The translations under genes were made by a program, and so were the position numbers. From contig CALKWS010000161.1 in assembly GCA_938004115.1 (NCBI GenBank), forward strand, positions 1 through 13,033: a DNA stretch of 13,033 nt, given 5' to 3'. Origin of the DNA: an uncultured Ruaniaceae bacterium (GTDB taxonomy: Bacteria; Actinomycetota; Actinomycetes; Actinomycetales; Beutenbergiaceae). This document shows, piece by piece, positions 6,887 through 13,033 of this stretch (position 1 is its first letter; every line of letters starts with the position of its first letter). The notes under the pieces are model-generated. The model did not search any database. It was given only the letters and a program-made list of their open reading frames with translations, and was not told the DNA's origin.

Positions 6887-6895
6887 GCGCTTTCC
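6882..6895. promoter_or_regulatory. LacI-family-like operator palindrome at the SDR promoter
   Basis: GGCAAGCGCTTTCC has a perfect AAGCGCTT core and symmetric GG/CC ends. It matches GGAAAGCGCATTCC (43-56) at 12 of 14 positions, differing only at one symmetric pair of positions. It overlaps the predicted -35 box of the SDR operon and lies about 40 bases upstream of the acyl-CoA dehydrogenase promoter. Confidence 0.5.
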
Positions 6896-6936
6896 GCCTG
6901 ATGGCACCGCTGCTCGGCGATCAGGCCGGGCGACTG

Positions 6937-6966
6937 TGGACAGGCGAAGTTAGTGACCGCTAACCT
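6937..6966 (+). promoter_or_regulatory. Candidate promoter of the acyl-CoA dehydrogenase gene
   Basis: TGGACA at 6937-6942 (5 of 6 to TTGACA) is followed after 18 bases by TAACCT at 6961-6966, which fits TAnnnT. The predicted start is near 6973, giving a leader of about 105 bases. The palindrome at 6949-6964 covers the spacer and reaches into the -10 box. Confidence 0.4.
6949..6964. promoter_or_regulatory. TetR-type operator candidate at the acyl-CoA dehydrogenase promoter
   Basis: GTTAG (6949-6953) and CTAAC (6960-6964) form an inverted repeat with a 6-base centre. A 16-base palindrome in the spacer and -10 of a promoter is typical of TetR-family sites. The TetR gene at 8256-8861, convergent with the gene driven from here, is the natural candidate binder. 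No second copy was found near the TetR gene's own start. Confidence 0.45.
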
Positions 6967-7079
6967 GACGAGTGAGAAGACGCCGGGCCGGGCCTACGTC
7001 GGGCTTGGCATGTGCCAGATCGGCACGTCTGGCGCGGGGCAGGCCCGATGCGGGGCGGAATCGAAGCAAGGAGGCGCCG

Positions 7080-8252
7080 ATGTTCGAACTGTCCGAGGAT
7101 CACGAGATGTTCCGGGCCACGGTCCGGGAGTTCGCCGAGGCGGAGATCGCCCCGTTCACGGCCCAGTGGGACCAGGACCACCACTTCCCGGTGGACCTGA
7201 TCCCGAAGATGGGTGACCTGGGCCTGTTCGGCCTGACCGCGCCGGAGGAGTTCGGGGGCGCGGAGGGCGACTTCGCCTCGTTGTGCGTGGCGATCGAGGA
7301 ACTGGGCCGGGTGGACCAGGCGGTGGGGATCACCCTGTCCGCCGGCGTCGGCCTGGGGATCAACCCGATCCTGTCCTTCGGCAGCCAGGAGCAGAAGGAA
7401 CGGTGGGTGCCGGACCTGGTGGCGGGGCGCGCGCTGGCCGCGTTCGGGCTGACCGAACCGGGGGCTGGGTCGGATGCCGGGGCCACCCGGACGCGGGCCC
7501 GGCTCGAAGGCGACCAGTGGGTGATCAACGGCGCGAAGAGCTTCATCACCAACTCCGGCACCCCGATCACGTCAGTGGTGACCGTGACCGCGCGCACCGG
7601 GGAGAACCCCGACGGAAGTGCGCAGATCAGCACCATCCTGGTTCCCTCGGGCACCCCGGGATTCACGGTGGACCCGCCGTACCGCAAACTGGGATGGAAC
7701 GCCTCCGACACCCGCGGCCTGACGTTCGCCGACTGCCGGGTGCCCGCGGAGAACCTCCTCGGTGAGCAAGGTGCCGGACTGCGGCAGTTCCTCATGGCCC
7801 TGGACGACGGCCGGGTGGCGATCTCCGCCTTGGCGCTGGGTCTGGCGCGGGCGTGCCTGGAACTATCCACCGAGTACGCCGGCTCCAGGGAGGCCTTCGG
7901 CCGTCCCATCGGGGCGAACCAGGGTGTCGCCTTCCAGGTGGCGGACCTGGCGGTGGCGGTGGAGGCCGCGCGGAACCTGACCTACCGGGCGGCGTGGCTG
8001 AAGGATGAGCGCGACGCCGGACGCCGGCCGGCGAAGGAGGTCACCAAGGCAGCGGCGATCGCGAAGTTGTACTCCACCGAGGCGGCGGTCTCGGCGGCCC
8101 GGACCGCCACCCAGATCCTCGGCGGCAACGGCTTCATGGAGGAGTTCCCGGCTGCTCGTTATTACCGGGACGCCAAGATCCTGGAGATCGGCGAGGGCAC
8201 CTCCGAGATCCAACGGATGGTCATCGCGCGCAATCTCGGCCTGCCGGTGTGA
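7080..8252 (+). CDS. Acyl-CoA dehydrogenase
   Basis: The product is 390 residues, a normal length for the short/medium-chain acyl-CoA dehydrogenase family, which introduces an alpha-beta double bond into acyl-CoA with FAD and passes electrons to ETF. Family signature 1 is GLTEPGAGSD (123-132), and signature 2 runs from QILGGNGF (345-352) through YYRDAK (361-366). E372 in GEGTSEIQR sits at the position of the catalytic base of the medium-chain enzyme. FAD-contact segments such as WVINGAKSFITN (147-158) are intact. The ATG at 7080 has an AAGGAGG ribosome site 6 bases upstream; an earlier in-frame start adds 36 non-homologous residues. No other beta-oxidation or ETF gene is nearby, so chain length and pathway (fatty acid or branched-chain amino acid) cannot be decided. 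Control by the convergent TetR gene is likely. Confidence 0.93.
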   Translation: MFELSEDHEMFRATVREFAEAEIAPFTAQWDQDHHFPVDLIPKMGDLGLFGLTAPEEFGGAEGDFASLCVAIEELGRVDQAVGITLSAGVGLGINPILSFGSQEQKERWVPDLVAGRALAAFGLTEPGAGSDAGATRTRARLEGDQWVINGAKSFITNSGTPITSVVTVTARTGENPDGSAQISTILVPSGTPGFTVDPPYRKLGWNASDTRGLTFADCRVPAENLLGEQGAGLRQFLMALDDGRVAISALALGLARACLELSTEYAGSREAFGRPIGANQGVAFQVADLAVAVEAARNLTYRAAWLKDERDAGRRPAKEVTKAAAIAKLYSTEAAVSAARTATQILGGNGFMEEFPAARYYRDAKILEIGEGTSEIQRMVIARNLGLPV

Positions 8253-8255
8253 GCG

Positions 8256-8861
8256 CTAGCTCCCCCGCCCGGCCCGGACCGCACCCAGCAACGCGCTGAA
8301 CGCCATCGCCCGCAGGAGAGCGCGCGCCTCGTCCGGGGCGAGACGGGCCGAGTGCGGGGTGGAGTTGATCAGCCCGAACACCGCATGGGCCGCCGACCGG
8401 GCCACGTCCTCCCCGATTCCCTCGAACGCGCCCCGGATCGCGGCCACCCAGATCTCCACGTACTCGCGCTGCAACCGCCGCACCGTGCGCTGTTCGTCCC
8501 GCCCCACCTGGTCCAGGTCCCGGAAGTGCACCGTGATCAGCGCCGGGTGGGCCAGGGCGAATTCCACGTGCGAATCGATCAGCGCCCGCAGCGACTCCTC
8601 ACCCGGACCGGCGGTGGTCACGTGCTGCCGGCCGCCGTTCAGCAGCCGCCGGCTCACCCCGATGAGCATCTCGGCCAGCAGCGCTTCCTTGCTGGCGAAG
8701 TGCCGGTACAGCGCGGGGCCGGAGATGCCGACGGCATTTCCGATGGCATAGATCGATACGCCCTTGAACCCGTGCCTGGCGAACAGGTCCGCCGCGGCCT
8801 CGAGGATCTGCTCCCGGCGTGAGGTGGCGGGCTCGTCATCCGTGGTGGCACCAGGGCGCAT
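8256..8861 (-). CDS. TetR/AcrR family transcriptional regulator
   Basis: This is a 201-residue regulator. The N-terminal helix-turn-helix runs from about residue 17 (REQILEAAADLFARHGF) to the recognition helix in VGISGPALYRHFASKEAL (44-61), the canonical TetR pattern. The rest is an all-helical ligand domain of the usual length. Two ATGs lie 9 bases apart. I prefer the inner one at 8861, because the outer one (8870) falls inside a TACGAT -10-like box (8874-8869). The inner ATG follows that box by 7 bases, giving either a leaderless start or one with the GGGG just upstream. The stop lies 3 bases from the end of the convergent acyl-CoA dehydrogenase gene, so that gene is the most likely target, sensed through an acyl-CoA or related ligand. 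The ligand is inference; family membership is clear. Confidence 0.88.
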   Translation of the reverse strand: MRPGATTDDEPATSRREQILEAAADLFARHGFKGVSIYAIGNAVGISGPALYRHFASKEALLAEMLIGVSRRLLNGGRQHVTTAGPGEESLRALIDSHVEFALAHPALITVHFRDLDQVGRDEQRTVRRLQREYVEIWVAAIRGAFEGIGEDVARSAAHAVFGLINSTPHSARLAPDEARALLRAMAFSALLGAVRAGRGS

Positions 8862-8868
8862 GAGCCCC

Positions 8869-8874
8869 ATCGTA
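8869..8874 (-). promoter_or_regulatory. Candidate -10 box of the TetR gene
   Basis: On the minus strand, TACGAT (5 of 6 to TATAAT) ends 7 bases before the ATG at 8861, which puts the predicted transcription start on the start codon. No clear -35 box is present upstream, where a 17-base direct repeat lies instead. Confidence 0.35.
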
Positions 8875-8880
8875 CGGCCG

Positions 8881-8918
8881 CGTCACCGTCCGGCCTGCGT
8901 CACCGTCCGGCCTGCGTC
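8881..8918. repeat. 17-bp direct tandem repeat upstream of the TetR gene
   Basis: The 17-base unit CGTCACCGTCCGGCCTG occurs twice exactly (8881-8897 and 8898-8914), followed by the first four bases of a third copy. It lies just upstream of the predicted -10 box of the TetR gene and 57 bases from the codA stop. It may be a recent replication-slippage duplication or a direct-repeat binding site. Confidence 0.8.
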
Positions 8919-8930
8919 GCGGGCGGCCGC

Positions 8931-8949
8931 GGTCCCGGCCGGCCCGACC
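8931..8949 (-). terminator. Weak GC-rich hairpin after codA
   Basis: GGTC (8931-8934) and GACC (8946-8949) flank the self-complementary GGCCGGCC core, 26 bases after the codA stop on the minus strand. It is short, with no T-tract, but is the best structure between codA and the next gene in the same direction. Confidence 0.25.
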
Positions 8950-8974
8950 ACCCCCGCGGAAGCGGTTCGCCCGG

Positions 8975-10213
8975 TTAGAAGAGCACCTCGTGCTCGAGGG
9001 GAGCGGTCCTCGCGATCAGCCGGCCCTCCCGGTAGGAGGCCACCACCGGCGCGTTGAAACTGAGCGCCTCGTACCAGGACGCAGCGTCGAAGATGACGAA
9101 ACTGGCGGGGTTGCCCACCTCGATGCCGTAGTTGGACAGGTTCAGCGTGCGGGCGGCGTTGTGGGTGATGAACCGGTAGGAGTCCAGGATCTGCTGGTGG
9201 CCCATCATCTGCGTCACGTACAGCCCGTTGAGGACCACATCCCGCAGGTTGCCCGTGCCCAGCGGGTTCCATGGGTCCACGATGTCGTCCTGGCCGAAAC
9301 TGACGTTCAACCCTGCCTCGGTGAGTTCCTTCACCCGGGTCACGCCCCGCCGTTTGGGGTAGGTGTCGGTACGGGCCTGCAGGTGGGTGTTCACCAGCGG
9401 GTTCGACACGAAGTTGATCCCGCTCAGGCGCAGCAACCGCATCAGCCGGGTGACATAGGCATTGTTGTAGGAGTGCATGGCGGTGGTGTGGCTGGCGGTC
9501 ACGCGAGAGCCCATGCCGTTCTCGTACGCCAGCGTCGCCAGCGTCTCCAACCCGCGAGAGGCCTCGTCGTCGATCTCATCGCAGTGCACGTCGACGAGCA
9601 GGTCGAACTCCTGGGCGAGTTCGACGGCGTAGTGCAGCGAACTGACCGAGTACTCCCGGGTGAACTCGAAGTGCGGGATGGCGCCGATCACGTCCACGCC
9701 CATCTGCGCCGCCCGCCGCATCAGGTCCCGCCCGCCCGGGTAGGACTCGATTCCCTCCTGCGGGAAGGCCACTAGTTGCAGCGTGACGGAGTCTGCCAGT
9801 TCCTCCCGCAGTTCCAGCAGCGCGCGCAGTGCGGTGAGGCCGGGCTCGGTGACGTCCACGTGGGTGCGGATGAACTGCACGCCGAACCGCGCCTGCTGCC
9901 GCACGGCCCGGTTCACCCGGTCCTTGACGTCGGCGACGGTCAGGTCGGCCTTGCGCTCACCCCATACCTCGATGCCCTCGAACAGGGTTCCCGATTCGTT
10001 CCAGCGCGGCTGGCCCGCGGTGAGCGCCGAGTCCAGGTGTACGTGCGACTCGATGATCGGGGGCAGGCACAGCCGGCCGTCACCCTGCACCACCTCCTCG
10101 CCGTCGGTCGGCTGCAGGTCCTGGCCGATCCGGGTGAACTTGCCATCCGCGATCCGGATGTCGGTTCGTTGCGGTGCGCCTTCGATCCGGACGTCCTTGA
10201 TGAGCAGACTCAA
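8975..10213 (-). CDS. codA: Cytosine deaminase
   Basis: This 412-residue amidohydrolase closely parallels E. coli CodA along its whole length. It hydrolyses cytosine to uracil and ammonia (pyrimidine salvage, nitrogen supply). Metal and catalytic positions are present: H57 and H59 in ESHVHLD, Q152 in AFPQEG, H210 and E213 in HCDEIDDE, H242 in SHTTAMHS and D309 in GQDDIVDPW. Where E. coli has GHDD, this protein has GQDD (Q308), a change next to the metal-binding Asp. The start is a TTG at 10213 that overlaps the codB stop by four bases (TTGA), with GGGGAG a few bases upstream; there is no alternative ATG before the conserved N-terminus. It is therefore translationally coupled to the permease gene. 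Cytosine is the expected substrate; isocytosine or a related pyrimidine deaminase is the main alternative. Confidence 0.93.
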   Translation of the reverse strand: MSLLIKDVRIEGAPQRTDIRIADGKFTRIGQDLQPTDGEEVVQGDGRLCLPPIIESHVHLDSALTAGQPRWNESGTLFEGIEVWGERKADLTVADVKDRVNRAVRQQARFGVQFIRTHVDVTEPGLTALRALLELREELADSVTLQLVAFPQEGIESYPGGRDLMRRAAQMGVDVIGAIPHFEFTREYSVSSLHYAVELAQEFDLLVDVHCDEIDDEASRGLETLATLAYENGMGSRVTASHTTAMHSYNNAYVTRLMRLLRLSGINFVSNPLVNTHLQARTDTYPKRRGVTRVKELTEAGLNVSFGQDDIVDPWNPLGTGNLRDVVLNGLYVTQMMGHQQILDSYRFITHNAARTLNLSNYGIEVGNPASFVIFDAASWYEALSFNAPVVASYREGRLIARTAPLEHEVLF

Positions 10214-11499
10214 GAAATCTCCCCTTCTGCCGCGGGCTCACCGGCGGCGCCCTGATCGGCCGGTGGCACGTTCCGGCTCAGCGCGCGTCCCAGGAAGTAG
10301 CACGCCAACGCGACCGCCATGGCGTTGATGGCACCGATCCCCACCGGGATGAACCACCCCGCCAGCCCGCCCGCGACGATCCCGGCCAGCCCGCCGACCA
10401 TCACCCGCCTCGGGGGTGGGGTGGCGATCGGGCCGTAGGCCCGGCGGTTGGTGACGTAGTCGGCGATCAGGATCGCGCCGATCGGCGGCAGTGTGGCGTT
10501 CAGGAAGTTCAGCCAGCCGATGAAGTTGTCGTACAGCCACAGGGCGGTCAACGTGCCCAGGACCCCGGCGATGAGCACCAGCGGCTTCTTGTTGATCTTG
10601 GTGATGTTGGCGTATCCCAGGCCGGTGGTGTAGAGCGCGTTGTTGTTCGTGGTCCAGATGTTCGCACCGAGCACGATCAGCGCCGGGATCGCCAGCCCCT
10701 GGGCGATCATGACGTAGAAGATGTCGTCCTGGCCGGTGAACGCCCCGCCCACCGCACCGAAGCTGAACATCAGCGTGTTGCCGAGGAAGAAGGCGACGAC
10801 CGTGGTGATCACCGCCGACACCGGCGTGCGGGCGAACCTGGTGAAGTTCGGCGTCGCGGTGCCGCCGGAGACGAACGATCCCACCACGAGCCCGATACCG
10901 ACCACCAGGGGCATGCCGGTGGAGGCGGCGAACACCTCGTTGGCTCCGCCGCCTTCCCGGATCGCGCTGAACATCGACCAGGTGCCCAGTCCGGCGATCA
11001 ACGGCACGGAGATGAAGCTGACGATCTCGATGGCCTTGATGCCGTAGTAGGCCGAGCCGGTCATGAACGCGCCGCCGATGAGAACGATCCACCACGGGCT
11101 GATGCCGAGCATCTCGGCAGTTGGGTGTGCCAGCATCGCCACACCCACCCCGAACCAGCCCATCTGAGTCAGGGCGATGAGGAAGGAGGGCAGATACGAG
11201 CCACGGCCCCCGAACACCCGTTGGGCAAGCAGGTCGAAACCCATCCCGGTACGAGCGCCCATGTACCCCAGGGCGCCGGTGTAGGCGCCCAGGATGAGCC
11301 CGCCGATCACCACCGCCCACAGGTAGTCGGTGTAGTTCAACCCGTTGCCCAGGCGTGCCCCGACGCTCATGCTCGCCGAGAAGAACGTGAACCCGAGCAT
11401 CACGAAGCCCACGGACCAGAAACTCCGGCGGTGCTGCTGTGGTACCGCCTCGAAGGAGAAGTCCACGTCGTGTGGGGTGGTGGAGGAGGTCGTCGCCAT
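10210..11499 (-). CDS. codB: Cytosine permease (NCS1 family)
   Basis: This 429-residue inner-membrane transporter of the NCS1 family resembles E. coli CodB from end to end and imports cytosine by cation symport. Family segments seen are FVMLGFTFFSASMSVG (32-47), TQMGWFGVGVAM (111-122), VVGSFVSGGT (205-214) and the substrate-site region GANIWTTNNNALY (278-290). About twelve hydrophobic helices follow a hydrophilic N-terminus of about 27 residues, and a charged tail ends the protein. The ATG at 11499 has AGAGGA six bases upstream. It is the first gene of the codBA operon, with the same order as in E. coli, and its last bases overlap the codA start. No riboswitch-like leader is visible: the predicted 5' untranslated region is only about 20 bases. 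Confidence 0.94.
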   Translation of the reverse strand: MATTSSTTPHDVDFSFEAVPQQHRRSFWSVGFVMLGFTFFSASMSVGARLGNGLNYTDYLWAVVIGGLILGAYTGALGYMGARTGMGFDLLAQRVFGGRGSYLPSFLIALTQMGWFGVGVAMLAHPTAEMLGISPWWIVLIGGAFMTGSAYYGIKAIEIVSFISVPLIAGLGTWSMFSAIREGGGANEVFAASTGMPLVVGIGLVVGSFVSGGTATPNFTRFARTPVSAVITTVVAFFLGNTLMFSFGAVGGAFTGQDDIFYVMIAQGLAIPALIVLGANIWTTNNNALYTTGLGYANITKINKKPLVLIAGVLGTLTALWLYDNFIGWLNFLNATLPPIGAILIADYVTNRRAYGPIATPPPRRVMVGGLAGIVAGGLAGWFIPVGIGAINAMAVALACYFLGRALSRNVPPADQGAAGEPAAEGEIS

Positions 11500-11528
11500 C
11501 GGTGATCCTCTCGTTGAGTTGGCCGGAG

Positions 11529-11537
11529 CCTATAGCA
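11529..11537 (-). promoter_or_regulatory. Candidate extended -10 promoter of codBA
   Basis: On the minus strand, TATAGG (11534-11529) is preceded one base upstream by TG (11537-11536), forming an extended -10 element. It is among the few AT-containing stretches in the 202-base gap between lldD and codB. No good -35 box is seen. The predicted start is about 20 bases from the codB ATG. Confidence 0.35.
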
Positions 11538-11655
11538 GCAGATGCGCCGGAGCGGACACCGGGATCGACTGCGCCGGATGTTCAGCGGATTTCGCCAGTG
11601 GCGCGACCGGGTTCTCGACACCTTCGGATCTTGACCCGCTCACGCGCCATCGAGT

Positions 11656-11677
11656 CCCGAGCCGCGCGCGGGTCGGG
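11656..11677 (-). terminator. Candidate terminator hairpin after lldD
   Basis: CCCGA (11656-11660) and TCGGG (11673-11677) flank CCGCGCGCGG, giving a stem of about eight pairs with one G-G mismatch and a CGCG loop. It lies 24 bases after the lldD stop on the minus strand. There is no T-tract, as expected for this composition. Confidence 0.35.
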
Positions 11678-11701
11678 CCCGGTACCGGTGCAGGGCGCGG
11701 G

Positions 11702-12955
11702 TCAGGCCTGCTGCCGTGCCGATGCGGCGCGGGGAACGAGGCGCTGCAGTTGGGTGACGTGCCCAGGGTGCAGGTCGTTCAGGGTCGCCGCCCCGAGCAG
11801 CCGCATGGTCCGTTCGATCTCCGCGCGCAGGATCTGGATCATCCGGTCCACCCCGGCCCTGCCGCCGGCCATCAGGCCGTACAGGTAGGCCCGGCCCACC
11901 AAGGTGAAGTCGGCCCCGAGCGCGAGGGAGGCAACGATGTCCGCGCCCGACATGATCCCGGTGTCCAGGATGATCTCCACCTGGTTCCCGACCTCGGCCG
12001 CGACCTGCGGCAGCAGGTGGAAGGGCACCGGGGCACGGTCGAGTTGGCGGCCGCCGTGGTTGGACAGCACGATCCCGTCCACGCCTAGGTCGGCGACCTT
12101 GCGGGCGTCCTCCAGCGTCTGGATGCCCTTGACCACGGTCTTGCCGGGCCACTGCTCGGCGATCCAGGCCAGGTCGTCGAAGTCCACGGTGGGGTCGAAC
12201 ATGGTGTCCAGCAGTTGCGCCACCGTCCCGGACCACCGATCCAGGGAGGCGAAAGCGAGGGGTTCGGTGGTGAGCAGATCGAACCACCACTTGGGGCGTG
12301 GGATCGCGTTCATCACCGTCCGCGCGGTGAGCGACGGCGGGATGGTGAGCCCGTTGCGCACATCCCGCAGCCGGTTCCCGGCCACCGGCACGTCGACGGT
12401 GACCAACAGGGTGTCGAAGCCCGCGTTCGCGGCGCGCTCCACCAATCCCATCGACCGGTCGCGGTCCTTCCACATGTACAGCTGGAACCAGTTCCGCCCG
12501 GTGGGGTTGATCATCGCCACGTCCTCGATCGAGGAGGTGCCCATGGTGGACAGCGAGAACGGGATACCCGCGGCGCCGGCGGCACTGGCGCCGGCGATCT
12601 CGCCCTCGGTCTGCATCATCCGGGTGAACCCGGTGGGCGCGATCCCGAACGGGAGAGCGCTGCGCCCGCCCAGGATCGTGGTGGAGGTATCCACCTGCGC
12701 CACGTTCCGCAGGATCGAGGGGTGGAACTCGATGTCCTCGAACGCCTGCCGCGCACGCGCCAGCGACAGTTCCTGTTCGGCGGCTCCCTCGGTGTAGTCG
12801 AACGCGGCACGCGGGGTACGGCGACGGGCCACGGTGCGCAGATCCGCGATCGTCTGTGCACCCTCCAGCCGGCGGCGCAGTCCGCTCAGCACCGGCGGTT
12901 TGAACCGCAGCAACGGTGCCAGGTCACGCACCCGGGGAACTCGTCGCTGAACCAT
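11702..12955 (-). CDS. lldD: FMN-dependent L-lactate dehydrogenase, LldD2 type
   Basis: This 417-residue enzyme belongs to the FMN alpha-hydroxy-acid dehydrogenase family and oxidises L-lactate to pyruvate, feeding the respiratory chain at the membrane. The sequence is strikingly like M. tuberculosis LldD2 as I remember it, including the N-terminal RRVPRVRDLAPLL and RTPRAAFDYT. Active-site features are Y54 in FDYTEGAAE, SLST (134-137), QLY (158-160), T186 in LVTVDVP, K276 in VVKGIQT, the SNHGGRQLDRAP signature (298-309) with catalytic H300 and R303, DTGIMSGAD (331-339) and GRAYLYGL (354-361). The ATG at 12955 is chosen because AGGAGGAG precedes it by 7 bases; the longer frame adds 25 unrelated residues. 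No lactate permease or regulator is seen inside the window. The gene ends 202 bases before codB and is probably a separate transcription unit. Confidence 0.93.
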   Translation of the reverse strand: MVQRRVPRVRDLAPLLRFKPPVLSGLRRRLEGAQTIADLRTVARRRTPRAAFDYTEGAAEQELSLARARQAFEDIEFHPSILRNVAQVDTSTTILGGRSALPFGIAPTGFTRMMQTEGEIAGASAAGAAGIPFSLSTMGTSSIEDVAMINPTGRNWFQLYMWKDRDRSMGLVERAANAGFDTLLVTVDVPVAGNRLRDVRNGLTIPPSLTARTVMNAIPRPKWWFDLLTTEPLAFASLDRWSGTVAQLLDTMFDPTVDFDDLAWIAEQWPGKTVVKGIQTLEDARKVADLGVDGIVLSNHGGRQLDRAPVPFHLLPQVAAEVGNQVEIILDTGIMSGADIVASLALGADFTLVGRAYLYGLMAGGRAGVDRMIQILRAEIERTMRLLGAATLNDLHPGHVTQLQRLVPRAASARQQA

Positions 12956-12992
12956 TAGGCACTCCTCCTCTAGCGGATTGGTCCTCGGGCCA

Positions 12993-12998
12993 AAACTA
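12993..12998 (-). promoter_or_regulatory. Candidate -10 box of lldD
   Basis: On the minus strand, TAGTTT stands out as an AT-rich patch 37 bases before the lldD ATG and fits TAnnnT. The -35 region 17-18 bases further up has no good match. The region upstream is cut by the end of the window. Confidence 0.25.
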
Positions 12999-13033
12999 GC
13001 CCACTGCGGACCCGCCCGACGCCCACGCACCGG

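Larger units (their letters stand above)
6690..7079. other. 390-bp divergent control region, no gene found
   Basis: This is the only gap over 300 bases. It separates the divergent SDR and acyl-CoA dehydrogenase starts and holds a candidate promoter for each, a LacI-type palindrome and a second palindrome of TetR type (listed separately). The SDR leader (about 160 bases) contains a CCCCG/CGGGG hairpin (6715-6729) and a run of eight G at 6726-6733. The acyl-CoA dehydrogenase leader (about 105 bases) contains a GCCAGA/TCTGGC stem near 7014-7033. Frames crossing this region have no start-site support or recognisable domain. Confidence 0.6.

Noticed and set aside
5595..6953. A 452-codon plus-strand frame across the SDR gene and the divergent gap
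   Set aside because: It is antisense to the SDR and runs on through promoter sequence, has no ribosome site and no recognisable motif.
8253..8272. Possible terminator between the acyl-CoA dehydrogenase and TetR genes
   Set aside because: Only a four-pair GAGC/GCTC stem is present, and it overlaps the TetR coding end.

Overview
The window is very GC-rich with dense, mostly non-overlapping genes. Its closest recognisable relatives are actinobacterial: the last gene is a near-textbook mycobacterial-type LldD2, codB/codA are arranged as an operon, and several promoters look leaderless. I read it as chromosome of an actinomycete (Actinomycetota, possibly Micrococcales-like, but the sequence does not fix the genus). 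There are no tRNA or rRNA genes, CRISPR arrays, transposases or phage genes.

Layout. (1) Bases 1-2206, plus strand: an operator/promoter, then a two-gene operon of a Gfo/Idh/MocA NAD(P)-dependent oxidoreductase and a TIM-barrel sugar isomerase/epimerase-like protein. (2) 2276-3538, plus: a membrane-anchored PQQ-like beta-propeller of unknown role, probably translated from a leaderless mRNA. It is separated by a perfect 19-bp hairpin from (3) 5922-6689 and 3656-5800, minus: an SDR dehydrogenase followed by a large flavoprotein of the fumarate reductase/succinate dehydrogenase class whose active site looks altered. (4) 6690-7079: a 390-bp divergent control region with two separate operator-like palindromes. 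(5) 7080-8252, plus: an acyl-CoA dehydrogenase, convergent with a TetR regulator (8256-8861, minus). (6) 8975-11499, minus: a codB-codA operon for cytosine uptake and deamination. (7) 11702-12955, minus: lldD, an FMN-dependent L-lactate dehydrogenase.

How the parts may work together. The palindrome overlapping the first promoter (43-56) and the one at the SDR promoter (6882-6895) match at 12 of 14 positions and have the centre typical of LacI-family operators. This suggests that the Gfo/Idh-isomerase operon and the SDR-flavoprotein operon form one regulon, plausibly a carbohydrate or polyol oxidation pathway whose regulator and transporter lie outside the window. That two-operon module, with its unassigned flavoprotein, is the best candidate here for something undescribed. 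A second, unrelated palindrome (6949-6964) sits in the promoter of the acyl-CoA dehydrogenase and probably belongs to the neighbouring TetR protein. The cytosine and lactate genes look like ordinary nutrient-use functions with no visible link to the sugar module.
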